The notes beneath the pieces were generated by a model. It searched no databases, was not told the DNA's origin, and was given only the letters and a program-made list of their open reading frames with translations. The position numbers and the translations under genes were made by a program. Of a stretch of DNA of 28,739 bases, positions 16,858 to 24,755 are shown piece after piece. Origin of the DNA: an uncultured Varibaculum sp. (lineage in GTDB: Bacteria > Actinomycetota > Actinomycetes > Actinomycetales > Actinomycetaceae); assembly GCA_947255165.1 (NCBI GenBank), contig CAMYFZ010000019.1, positions 1 through 28,739 on the forward strand. The letters are read 5' to 3'. Numbering within the stretch: position 1 is the stretch's first letter; each line of letters opens with the position of its first letter.

Positions 16858-17118
16858 ATGGCTTCAAAAACTGTGAAAGTAGGATCCTCCGTGGGATTGC
16901 ATGCCCGTCCGGCCTCGATTATCGCGGAAAAAGCTGCCGAGTTTGAGGAGGAAATTACTATCGGAATCGCCGGAGAAGAACCGGTAGCTGCCTCCTCCAT
17001 GTTGTTGATCATGACCTTGGGTGCCGAATGCGGTGCCGAGGTAACCGTAGAGAGCGAAAACAAGGAGGCAGTCGCGGTGATTGCGGAACTGGTCGCCAAA
17101 GACCTAGACGCCGATTAG
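16858..17118 (+). CDS. ptsH: HPr phosphocarrier protein
   Basis: An 86-residue protein of normal HPr length. The active-site motif GLHARPAS places His15 where Enzyme I phosphorylates it. A Ser pair at 46-47 (AASSMLLIMTLGA) occupies the regulatory-serine region, although HPr kinase is not typical of actinobacteria. A good ribosome site (AAGGAAGGG) precedes the ATG. It follows the EIIA-EIIC gene by 24 bases and is likely co-transcribed. Of the PTS proteins in this window, only HPr is complete in its expected architecture and retains its phosphorylatable histidine. It would need a full Enzyme I from elsewhere in the genome. Confidence 0.95.
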   Translation: MASKTVKVGSSVGLHARPASIIAEKAAEFEEEITIGIAGEEPVAASSMLLIMTLGAECGAEVTVESENKEAVAVIAELVAKDLDAD

Positions 17119-17257
17119 TCCGCGCTGTTTGAAGAGCCGGTTTTGCGGCTACTATTCGACTAAAAGAACTGACAACCACGATAATCTCCTAATGGTTTAA
17201 GTAGCGCCCGTCCGCGCGATAACCTAGAGGAGATATCTGTACCTGGGAGGAAGTATC
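17119..17257 (+). other. Intergenic region after HPr, 139 bases
   Basis: A short hairpin (AGCCG, 6-base loop, CGGCT) lies about 35 bases after the HPr stop, but without a T-run. GATAAT at 17180-17185 and TAACCT at 17220-17225 are possible -10 elements with poor -35 partners. A strong ribosome site, GGGAGGA, precedes the GTG at 17258. Confidence 0.35.
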
Positions 17258-18244
17258 GTGCACCCGAAAACTGCTTTTATCATTGTTTCGCAATCACAGA
17301 CTTTGGCACGTGGGGTGTGTGAAGTGGTAGCCACCCTAGCTCCAGAAGTTATAGTCGAGCCGTGCGGATGCCACGATGAAGGATTAGGGACTGCCGCGCA
17401 AATCGTTACCGATAAGGTCTCGGCGGTAATGGAGAAACTGTCTGAGCAGGACTCCCTAGTTTTGATGGCTGATTTCGGGGCCGCGCGCCTAGCTTGTCAA
17501 CAGGTAATCACCGATTTAGGAGAGCGTTCGCTGCGGCTAGGACGCGGACCAATTGTGGAGGGCACCGCCGCGGGAGTAGTAGCCGCCGCCCAAGGCGCCG
17601 AGCTGGCAGAAGTCTTACGCTCTATTAGCGCTGCTGCCCAGTTTTTCCCAGAAGAGGACGCGGCTGATATTTTGCCGCCTGCCCCCGCTCCGGATCCGCT
17701 AGCTCCCCGCACGGTTACCTATGGGGCTTCAGAGCCGCTGTCGGCGCGTCCAGCAGCGCGTTTAGCTCGGATTGCTACTGGTTTTGATGCTCAGGTGACT
17801 ATTAACCAGGTAGATGCCGGCAGCGTCCTCGCGCTTATGGGATTGAAAGTAAAACCGGGCGATGAGTTGCGTATTGCCGCTAGCGGAGGGGAATCTCTCA
17901 AGGCTCTAGACGCGGTGGAGGCAGAGCTCAGTGAGCCTAGCGGGGATTGGCCGCCGGAAATAACTACTGATAAGGCGGCAGAGCCCGAAGCAGTGGTGCA
18001 GTTGCGTGAAGCTGCCGCGCTCAGTCAAGAAAATGCGGAAAAAGTAGCTGCAGCCAGAAAATCTGCCACCTCAGCAAATGTTCCGCCGCCCCCTCCTGCC
18101 CCCACTAATCCGCTAGGTGAGGCGCGAACCAGCGATTTTCCGAAGGCCGCAGCGCAGCCGGATGGCCTAGCCTCTGCAGAGGCATCGGCAGAGTTGATAA
18201 AACGAATTGGGGTCGGGCCTTTGCCGGTATCCTTAAAAGAGTAA
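17258..18244 (+). CDS. DhaM-like EIIA(Man)-HPr fusion with both active histidines replaced
   Basis: A 328-residue protein. Residues 1 to about 135 resemble the EIIA(Man)-type domain of DhaM: IIVSQSQTLARGVCEVV, then DEGLGTAAQIVTDKV and LVLMADFGAA. The phosphorylated His of the canonical VSHS motif is Gln12 here. Residues about 150-228 resemble HPr, but the GLHARPA motif reads PLSARPA, so the phosphorylated His is Ser162. The C-terminal 100 residues are acidic, then proline-rich, with no recognisable fold; the Enzyme I-like third domain of longer DhaM proteins is absent. No dhaK or dhaL gene is nearby. Phosphotransfer by either domain is therefore unlikely, and a regulatory or binding role is inferred. 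The GTG start has a strong GGGAGGA site. The ndk gene follows after 42 bases. Confidence 0.8.
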   Translation: MHPKTAFIIVSQSQTLARGVCEVVATLAPEVIVEPCGCHDEGLGTAAQIVTDKVSAVMEKLSEQDSLVLMADFGAARLACQQVITDLGERSLRLGRGPIVEGTAAGVVAAAQGAELAEVLRSISAAAQFFPEEDAADILPPAPAPDPLAPRTVTYGASEPLSARPAARLARIATGFDAQVTINQVDAGSVLALMGLKVKPGDELRIAASGGESLKALDAVEAELSEPSGDWPPEITTDKAAEPEAVVQLREAAALSQENAEKVAAARKSATSANVPPPPPAPTNPLGEARTSDFPKAAAQPDGLASAEASAELIKRIGVGPLPVSLKE

Positions 18245-18286
18245 TTCCCGGGGATAAGAGCGGGAAAAGGAAGGAAGGAAGCGGTA

Positions 18287-18733
18287 ATGAGCGAACTCAA
18301 GCTAGATCCGAATAAGGAATACACTTTATTGCTGGTTAAACCGGATGGATATAGTCGCGGGCTGGTCGGCAAAATTTTGGCGCGCATTGAGCAAAAAGGT
18401 TACGCGATCGTGGCTTTGCGAGTGGCAGAAGCAGCCGACGAGGAACTGCATGATCACTATGAAGAGCATCGAAATAAGCACTTCTTTGAATCCATGGTTG
18501 ATTACATGCAGAGCGGAAAAATCGTAGCCGTGGTTGTCGAAGGTACCCGGGTAGTGGAAGGGGTGCGTTCCCTGGTAGGAACCACTAATCCCACAGAAGC
18601 CGCCCCCGGAACTATTCGCGGAGATTTTGGACGTGACTATGATTCCGGAGAGATTCAGAACCTGGTGCATGCATCGGATTCAACCGCCTCAGCTGCTCGC
18701 GAGATTAAGATTTGGTTCCCGGATGCCTCCTAA
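18287..18733 (+). CDS. ndk: Nucleoside diphosphate kinase
   Basis: A 148-residue protein, slightly longer than the usual 135-140. It starts YTLLLVKPDGYSRGLVG, the standard NDK opening, and has the active-site motif NLVHASDS with phosphohistidine His128. It transfers the terminal phosphate of ATP to other nucleoside diphosphates, balancing NTP pools in the cytosol. The conserved GTTNPTEAAPGTIRGDFG segment supports the call. The ATG at 18287 has AAGGAAGGAAG just upstream. The smc gene starts 16 bases after its stop, so the two are likely co-transcribed, which is an unusual partnership for ndk. The short N-terminal extension (SELKLDPNKE) is not typical of the core enzyme. Confidence 0.96.
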   Translation: MSELKLDPNKEYTLLLVKPDGYSRGLVGKILARIEQKGYAIVALRVAEAADEELHDHYEEHRNKHFFESMVDYMQSGKIVAVVVEGTRVVEGVRSLVGTTNPTEAAPGTIRGDFGRDYDSGEIQNLVHASDSTASAAREIKIWFPDAS

Positions 18734-18749
18734 TAGCGGGAGCAACTAG

Positions 18750-21700
18750 ATGTATGTAAAGTCGTTGACGCTGCGAGGATTCAAATCTTTCGCCAGCGCC
18801 ACTACTTTGCAATTTACTCCCGGGATTATCTGTGTAGTCGGTCCCAACGGATCTGGTAAATCCAATATTGTCGATGCCCTCGCCTGGGTGATGGGTGAGC
18901 AGGGTGCCAAGAATCTGCGTGGGGGATCCATGGCGGATGTTATTTTTGCGGGCACCAGTTCGCGCGCTTCCCTGGGGCGAGCCGAAGTAGCGCTTACCAT
19001 TGACAACACCAACGGTGAGCTGCCGATTGACTATTCGGAAGTCACAATTTCTCGTACCCTGTTTCGTCAGGGCGGATCCGAGTACGCGATTAACGGTACC
19101 CCCTGCCGGCTGTTAGATATCCAAGAGCTGCTTTCTGACACCGGGATGGGACGCAATATGCACGTGATTATCGGGCAGGGCAAGCTCGATCAGGTGCTTT
19201 CAGCGGATCCTTCCCAGCGACGAGCCCTGATTGAAGAGGCCGCGGGGGTACTTAAACACCAGCGTCGCAAGGAACGCGCGCTGCGTAAACTCGATGGATT
19301 GGAAGAAAAACTGGCCCGACTATCTGATCTCACCCAAGAGATTCAAAAACAGTTGGGACCCCTAGCGCGGCAAGCTAAAACCGCCAGACGAGCCGCAGTT
19401 TTGCAGGCGCAGGCTCGGGACGCCGGATGCCGGATTCTAGCCGACGACCTGCAACAGCTGCGCTCCCAGCTATCGCGTTACCGGGAAAGCGAGCAAGAGC
19501 TGGCTGGCAGGCGCGAAGAGCTAGAGACCCAACTAGCTAAACAGCGTGAAAAATTGCAGCAGTTAAACGCAGATGCGGCGCATAACGATTTGGGGGGCCG
19601 CGCCGCTAATCTGTGGCAGCAACTCACCACCATTACTGAGCGTTTGCGTGCTTTAGAAGCGCTGGCGAATGAGCGGGCCGCTTCCCTGGCGAAGCCAGAA
19701 CCGGTGCCGGCTGGTCCTAGCATTGAGGAGCGGCAAAAGCATTTAGCGCGCCTTAGAAATGAACTAGCAGCTAAGGATGAAGAAACCTTGGCGCGGCGAA
19801 AACAGTGCGATGCTAGGCAGGCAGCGCAGGAAGAAACCACCCGGAAAGTAGGGGAACTAGCTCGCCGGGCCCAGGATTTACGGGAGGATGCGCAGCAGAA
19901 AACCAAAAAGATAACCCGGCTAGAGCAAGAAATAGAGACCGCTAAGGCCCGGCTCGAGGCAGCGCGCTCGCGGCTGCAGCGGGCAGAAAATGCGGCTGAG
20001 ACAGCGCAGGAAAAACTGTCGGCCGCCCGGACGGAACAGGCGGCTTACCGGGAGGAAACCGTCGATGCGGGAACGGATGCAGCCAGCCGTTACCGAGAGT
20101 TGGCAGCAGCCGAGAATGAGGTGCGCACCCAGTTAGAAAAAGCGCGTGACCAGCTGCGCGAAAGCGAAGCAAAAGCGGTGGCGGCCGCCGAAAGTGCCAC
20201 CAATCTCCGTCAGGTCTTGGCAGCCTCCTCGAGTGAGGCTCAAAGTGCATTTGCCCAGGCAGCCCAGCCGGAGGGGGAGTTGGCTTCTATAATCAGCGTT
20301 GCTGATCACTGGGAGAAAGCGATCGCCGCACTGCTGGGAGTAGGCGGCAGCGCCCTAATAGTAGATGCTTCCCAGGTAGAGGCGGGATTGAATGCCGCTA
20401 AAGAAAGTAAAGGGACGGTTAGTTGGGTACTAGGGAGCGCCCTCGAGCAAGAAAAGATGCCCCTAACCGAGCCGGAAGCCGCGGGCGCCGAAAACCCGAT
20501 GACGGCGCTGGCGGCAGTGCAAGCACCTCGCGATCTACACCCGGTATTAAAAGCATTACTAGCAGATAGTTATTTGACCGAAGATTTAACTGCTGCCCGC
20601 GCCCTGGTCGCAAAAATTCCCCAGGCGCGAGTGGGGGTAGCAGACGGCACCGTAATCAGTAAATATTTAGGGAGCACCGGCAGCGGAGGAGTTAACCGCA
20701 TCCAGGTGGAGCGGCAACTCCGCTTAGCGCGCCAGGCCGCCGCGCAAGCTCAGGAGCAGACCGAGCAAGCCCGCTCTCAGGTTCAGGCGAGTACCCAGGA
20801 ACTTTCGCAGGCGGCGGCAGCTAGTGCACAGGCCCTGAAAACTTTGCGGGCAGCCGATGCTAAGGCGGCGGAGAGGGCTCAAGAAAGAGCACTCCTAGAA
20901 GCGGCAGTTAGCGGAGCCGAGAGCGAAGGAAAACGAGCCGCTGCCGAGGTAGCGCAGGCTCAGGCGGATATGGCTGCCTGCAGCCAGCAGGTTGCGGATG
21001 CTGAAAAGGCTCGCAGCGAATTTAACGGCAGCGAAGATTTATCTCCCTTAGAAGATGTGGAACAAGCTTTAGAGCAAGCCCGTGCCGCAGATTTGGCGGC
21101 GCGGGAAAAAGCGGCGGAAGCTCATCTGGCACTGGCGGCCGCCACCCAGATCACCACTAATTTGCGCGAACGCTTCCAGGGAGAAGTTAAATCTTTGGAA
21201 CGCTTCCAATTGCGTCTAGCTGCCAGCAAACAGCGGGAAATCAAACATGCTCGGGACGCGCAAAGAATGTTGCAGGTTGCCTCCTGGTGCGAGATTTTCG
21301 CGCGCCAGGGAGCGCAAGTGGCGCAAGTAGCCAAAACTTGGCGGGAAAGCGCCGATGCCGCCCGGGAAGCATCCTCGCAGGCTGCGGGGCAGCTGCGCAC
21401 TGAAATTGAGCGGTTAAATAAAGAGCTAGCTGAACTTAATGATCTTTCTCGCCGCGATGAGGTGGCGGCTGCCGAGTATCGAGTGCGCTGCGAACAGCTC
21501 ACCGCGCAAGCGCAAGAACGTTACGCCCTTTCCGAGTCCGAGCTGATCGCTTCCTTTGGTCCGCAACAGCTAGTTCCCGACCCCGATCTGCTGGCGCAGC
21601 GGGCAGAGAACGCTCAAGAAGAGGTTGTAGCTGAGGCAAATGCAGCTGAGAATGAGGCTGCTCGTCGCGCAGGCGAAGAGGAGGTCGAAACCGAAGCTAC

Positions 21701-22406
21701 CAGTGAGGAAAGCGCAACAGAGCAAGAGGAAGGACGCTGGCGTCCCTATGATCGCGCCGAACAGAGCGCGCTGCTAGAAAAAGCAAATCGGGCGATCTCG
21801 CGGCTGGGGAAGGTAAATCCGCTGGCCTTGGAGGAACATAGCGCCCTGGAAAAGCGCTTCGAGTTTTTAATGGGACAGCTAAAAGATCTTCGTACCTCGA
21901 AAGCGGATCTGCTAGTAGTGGTGCGGGAAGTAGATGACCGGGTAAAAGAAGCATTTGAGCAGGCATTCGCGGATATTTCCCGAGAGTTCCAGGAAGTCTT
22001 TGCCCGGCTGTTCCCGGGTGGAACTGGGTCTCTCAAACTAACTGATAGCAGCGATATGCTCACTACCGGGGTTGAGGTCAATGCCCGGCCTGCCGGGAAA
22101 AACGTGCAGCGTCTGTCGCTACTTTCTGGTGGGGAGCGCTCCCTAGCGGCTTTGGCCTTTTTAATCGCGATTTTCAAAGCCCGCCCTTCACCCTTCTATA
22201 TTTTGGATGAGGTTGAGGCTGCCCTCGACGATTTGAATCTTTCCCGGATGCTGGAGCTATTTAAGCAGCTGCGCGAAGTTAGCCAAATGATTGTAATTAC
22301 CCACCAAAAACGGACTATGGAAGTAGCCGATGTGCTCTACGGGGTCACTATGCGTGACGGGGTTTCGCGGGTGATTTCCCAGCGGGTGGAACCGGTAGAT
22401 AGCTAA
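18750..22406 (+). CDS. smc: Chromosome segregation protein SMC
   Basis: A 1218-residue ATPase of full SMC length. Walker A GPNGSGKSNIVDAL is at about 31-44. Long coiled coils rich in Ala, Glu, Arg and Gln follow, with the hinge at roughly 505-665 (GELASIISV, then IISTVVG-like VISKYLGSTGSGG). The second coil leads to an acidic patch at about 950-995 (EEEVETEATSEESATEQEEG). The ABC signature LSGGERSLAA begins at about 1125, and Walker B FYILDEVEAALDD is at about 1150-1162. SMC with ScpA/ScpB organises and segregates the chromosome. Here it follows ndk rather than rnc or mutM, its common actinobacterial upstream neighbours. GGGAG upstream of the ATG serves as the ribosome site. The acidic insertion before the C-terminal head is the only odd point. 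Confidence 0.97.
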   Translation: MYVKSLTLRGFKSFASATTLQFTPGIICVVGPNGSGKSNIVDALAWVMGEQGAKNLRGGSMADVIFAGTSSRASLGRAEVALTIDNTNGELPIDYSEVTISRTLFRQGGSEYAINGTPCRLLDIQELLSDTGMGRNMHVIIGQGKLDQVLSADPSQRRALIEEAAGVLKHQRRKERALRKLDGLEEKLARLSDLTQEIQKQLGPLARQAKTARRAAVLQAQARDAGCRILADDLQQLRSQLSRYRESEQELAGRREELETQLAKQREKLQQLNADAAHNDLGGRAANLWQQLTTITERLRALEALANERAASLAKPEPVPAGPSIEERQKHLARLRNELAAKDEETLARRKQCDARQAAQEETTRKVGELARRAQDLREDAQQKTKKITRLEQEIETAKARLEAARSRLQRAENAAETAQEKLSAARTEQAAYREETVDAGTDAASRYRELAAAENEVRTQLEKARDQLRESEAKAVAAAESATNLRQVLAASSSEAQSAFAQAAQPEGELASIISVADHWEKAIAALLGVGGSALIVDASQVEAGLNAAKESKGTVSWVLGSALEQEKMPLTEPEAAGAENPMTALAAVQAPRDLHPVLKALLADSYLTEDLTAARALVAKIPQARVGVADGTVISKYLGSTGSGGVNRIQVERQLRLARQAAAQAQEQTEQARSQVQASTQELSQAAAASAQALKTLRAADAKAAERAQERALLEAAVSGAESEGKRAAAEVAQAQADMAACSQQVADAEKARSEFNGSEDLSPLEDVEQALEQARAADLAAREKAAEAHLALAAATQITTNLRERFQGEVKSLERFQLRLAASKQREIKHARDAQRMLQVASWCEIFARQGAQVAQVAKTWRESADAAREASSQAAGQLRTEIERLNKELAELNDLSRRDEVAAAEYRVRCEQLTAQAQERYALSESELIASFGPQQLVPDPDLLAQRAENAQEEVVAEANAAENEAARRAGEEEVETEATSEESATEQEEGRWRPYDRAEQSALLEKANRAISRLGKVNPLALEEHSALEKRFEFLMGQLKDLRTSKADLLVVVREVDDRVKEAFEQAFADISREFQEVFARLFPGGTGSLKLTDSSDMLTTGVEVNARPAGKNVQRLSLLSGGERSLAALAFLIAIFKARPSPFYILDEVEAALDDLNLSRMLELFKQLREVSQMIVITHQKRTMEVADVLYGVTMRDGVSRVISQRVEPVDS

Positions 22407-22478
22407 GATCACACCCAATTCTGGTAACAGTTTGGTATCGGTCAATAACCCAGATCGGTAAATTCCTTAACTCTAGGC

Positions 22479-22484
22479 ATAATA
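22479..22484 (+). promoter_or_regulatory. Possible -10 element of a leaderless promoter
   Basis: CATAAT lies 5 bases before the GTG start at 22490. A transcript starting 6-7 bases after this hexamer would begin at or next to the start codon. No good -35 is seen, which is common in actinobacteria, and no ribosome site precedes the GTG. Confidence 0.4.
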
Positions 22485-22489
22485 GAAAC

Positions 22490-23236
22490 GTGACTGAACC
22501 GTTGATCTTGCTATTCGTGGGCATTGGCATCGCTGTATTGATAGGGGTGCTAGTGGTGGCGGTAATGGTTCGTACCCGCCGTCCTGGAGGTGGGATTCGC
22601 GAATGGATCCGCGAGTCCGCAGACTCCTGGCAAGAAAACGAGTATCGTTCCCGGAACAACCATCACGGGGAGCGGGTTCGCTTGGATGCTTTATTAGCAG
22701 AAGCCTCCCCTGGTGATTCCGCTAACCCACTTGCAGAAGTGGAGAATTTGCGTACTGCCGCCGGACAGATGTGGGGAGAAGAAGTGGGGGCGTTTCGTTC
22801 GCGCCGTGCAGAAAAGGAATCCTCGCGGACAGAGAAAACGGCGGGCTTTCCGACAGCGAATGACCAGGTTAACCCGGGACAACTTCCTCCTACTTTTGCT
22901 CCCGCACAACGGCGGCGTCCTCCTAAACTTGCGGCGGTGTCGATTGAGAAAGACCCCGAAGATGCTACCAGTTACCTACCCAAATTAGCCCCGGAAAAGG
23001 TGACTCCTGCGCCCAACTTGCCAAGTCCGCAACCGGAATCGGCTTCCGAAAACAGTAACTTGGGAACCGGGAAAGCGCCGGATAGCCCGGATCAGGCTAG
23101 GCCGATCCGTCGCTGGGCGCGCAAATTCAAGCCTGACGGCGCGGAAATTGAGACTTGCCAGGACAAGAAAGATTTGGCTGCCGAGGAGAATTTCCAGGTA
23201 GATAAGGTTTCTTGGCAACGCGTACACACCGATTAA
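22490..23236 (+). CDS. Membrane-anchored hypothetical protein between smc and ftsY
   Basis: A 248-residue protein that I do not recognise. Residues about 5-27 form one transmembrane segment, followed by a basic RTRRPGGG, so the C-terminal part should be cytosolic. The remainder is hydrophilic, proline-rich and probably disordered, apart from a possible short helix around 55-80 (VRLDALLAEASPGDSANPLAEVENL). It lies 83 bases after smc and 70 before ftsY. The GTG start has no ribosome site but a -10-like CATAAT just upstream, suggesting a leaderless transcript. Its position beside membrane-targeting genes may be chance. It has no catalytic motif. Confidence 0.6.
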   Translation: MTEPLILLFVGIGIAVLIGVLVVAVMVRTRRPGGGIREWIRESADSWQENEYRSRNNHHGERVRLDALLAEASPGDSANPLAEVENLRTAAGQMWGEEVGAFRSRRAEKESSRTEKTAGFPTANDQVNPGQLPPTFAPAQRRRPPKLAAVSIEKDPEDATSYLPKLAPEKVTPAPNLPSPQPESASENSNLGTGKAPDSPDQARPIRRWARKFKPDGAEIETCQDKKDLAAEENFQVDKVSWQRVHTD

Positions 23237-23306
23237 GAACTTAGTTACCGGTTTAAACAGCAGGATTGGGCTTTAGAGATCTTGCTAATATGACCTGAGC
23301 GTTTAT

Positions 23307-24719
23307 ATGGGTGACAATGTAGTTATGGATTTTCTTTTTTCACCCTTGGGAATTGTGGTCATAGTACTGGTTCTGGCGGTAGTCGGAACCGGTGGTACTT
23401 TAGCGGTGCGCTCCGCGAAAGCGAAAAAACAGCTGGAGCCTTCCAAAGCAAAGCAATTGGAAGCTACTCCCAGTGCAGCGGGCGAGCCAGAAGAGACCCC
23501 CGTAGCTACGGAGCCGGAGCCTAAAGCAGCTGAACCGGTTAAAGAAACTGAAACCGCTGATAAAGAGGCTGCAAAAGAGGCCGCGGTTGCGGAGCCTGCA
23601 GAGCCGCAAGAGGTAGAGCCGCAATCAGTGGCTGCGGAACCGGAAGAGGTGGCAGCTAAGGCACCAGAGCTTGCGGAATCGGTAGCAGCGGAAGCGGCTG
23701 AAGTCGCCGAGAAATCGAGCGAAGCTCCCGCCGTGGAAGAAGCGCAGCCGGTAGCAGCGGAACCGGAAAGCACTGAGGCCGCCCTCGAAACCCCAGAACC
23801 AGCCCAAGGACGGATGCAGCGTCTGCGTTCCCGGCTGGCGAAATCAGGATCATTCGGCAAAATGCTGCTGGGAGTGCTCGGTCGCGGCGACCTGAGCGCA
23901 GAAGATTGGGAAGAAATAGAAGACACTTTGCTGCTGGCAGACTTAGGGATCGCCGCCACCGATGAGCTGATGGAGGAACTGCGTACCCAGGCGAAAGTGC
24001 TGGGGACTTCCGATCCGGATAAGATTCGAGAAATTTTGCGTGCGAAACTGATTGAGCTGGTAAACCCGGATTTGGATCGCAGCCTAAACCTAGAGCAGGC
24101 CGATGGCAAAAAACCGGGGATCGTCCTCGCCGTGGGAGTAAATGGCACCGGGAAAACCACCACCGTAGGCAAGATCGCCCGCATTTTGGTGGCGGAAAAC
24201 AAATCGGTAGTGCTAGGAGCCGCCGATACGTTCCGGGCCGCCGCCGCTGACCAGCTAGAAACCTGGGGAAACCGGGTAGGGGTGGAAGTGGTCCGCTCCG
24301 ATAAAGAGGGTGCCGATCCGGCTTCGGTAGCCTTCGATGCGGTCAAATATGCCCAAGATAAAGAGCTAGATGTGGTGTTAGTAGATACCGCGGGACGCCT
24401 GCAGAATAAAGCCGGTTTGATGGACGAGCTCGGTAAGGTCAAACGGGTGATCGAAAAGAGCGCTCCGGTGACTGAGACCCTGTTAGTCCTAGATGCCACT
24501 ACCGGGCAAAACGGGATGCAACAGGCAAAAGTGTTCTCCGAAGTAGTAGAGGTTAGCGGCATCGTGCTCACCAAACTCGACGGGACAGCCCGGGGCGGAA
24601 TCGTAGTAAGCGTACAACGCGAACTAGCGGTGCCGGTCAAATTGGTGGGGCTAGGGGAAGGGCCAGACGATTTGGCGCCTTTCGTACCCGAAGACTTCGT
24701 AGACGCGCTCCTAAAGTAA
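23307..24719 (+). CDS. ftsY: Signal recognition particle receptor FtsY
   Basis: A 470-residue protein. A hydrophobic segment near the N-terminus (about 8-28) is followed by a long acidic Ala/Glu/Pro-rich A region (about 40-170) and the NG GTPase domain. Motifs are GVNGTGKTTTVGKIA (about 277-291), ADTFRAAAADQL, DTAGRLQNKAGLMDEL and TKLDGTARGG, the FtsY/SRP54 GTPase signature. FtsY docks SRP-ribosome complexes at the membrane for co-translational insertion, pairing with Ffh, whose gene follows after 36 bases. ATG at 23307 is used; an in-frame ATG at 23325 is possible. Neither has a clear ribosome site. TAATAT at 23286-23291 may be a -10 element giving a very short leader. Confidence 0.96.
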   Translation: MGDNVVMDFLFSPLGIVVIVLVLAVVGTGGTLAVRSAKAKKQLEPSKAKQLEATPSAAGEPEETPVATEPEPKAAEPVKETETADKEAAKEAAVAEPAEPQEVEPQSVAAEPEEVAAKAPELAESVAAEAAEVAEKSSEAPAVEEAQPVAAEPESTEAALETPEPAQGRMQRLRSRLAKSGSFGKMLLGVLGRGDLSAEDWEEIEDTLLLADLGIAATDELMEELRTQAKVLGTSDPDKIREILRAKLIELVNPDLDRSLNLEQADGKKPGIVLAVGVNGTGKTTTVGKIARILVAENKSVVLGAADTFRAAAADQLETWGNRVGVEVVRSDKEGADPASVAFDAVKYAQDKELDVVLVDTAGRLQNKAGLMDELGKVKRVIEKSAPVTETLLVLDATTGQNGMQQAKVFSEVVEVSGIVLTKLDGTARGGIVVSVQRELAVPVKLVGLGEGPDDLAPFVPEDFVDALLK

Positions 24720-24741
24720 ACTAGACGGCGAAACTATTTCC

Positions 24742-24747
24742 AGGAGG
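24742..24747 (+). promoter_or_regulatory. Ribosome binding site for the TTG start of ffh
   Basis: AGGAGG ends 8 bases before the TTG at 24756 and supports that rare start codon, which opens the conserved FNSLSDRL N-terminus. Confidence 0.75.
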
Positions 24748-24755
24748 AAACCACT

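Noticed and set aside
17258..18244. Functional dihydroxyacetone kinase phosphotransferase subunit DhaM
   Set aside because: Both phosphorylatable histidines are replaced and no dhaK or dhaL gene is nearby.
23303..24640. Long open frame on the minus strand across ftsY (445 codons)
   Set aside because: It lies wholly antisense to ftsY, is Ser/Ala/Thr-rich with no recognisable domain, and is explained by codon bias of the Glu/Ala-rich gene opposite.
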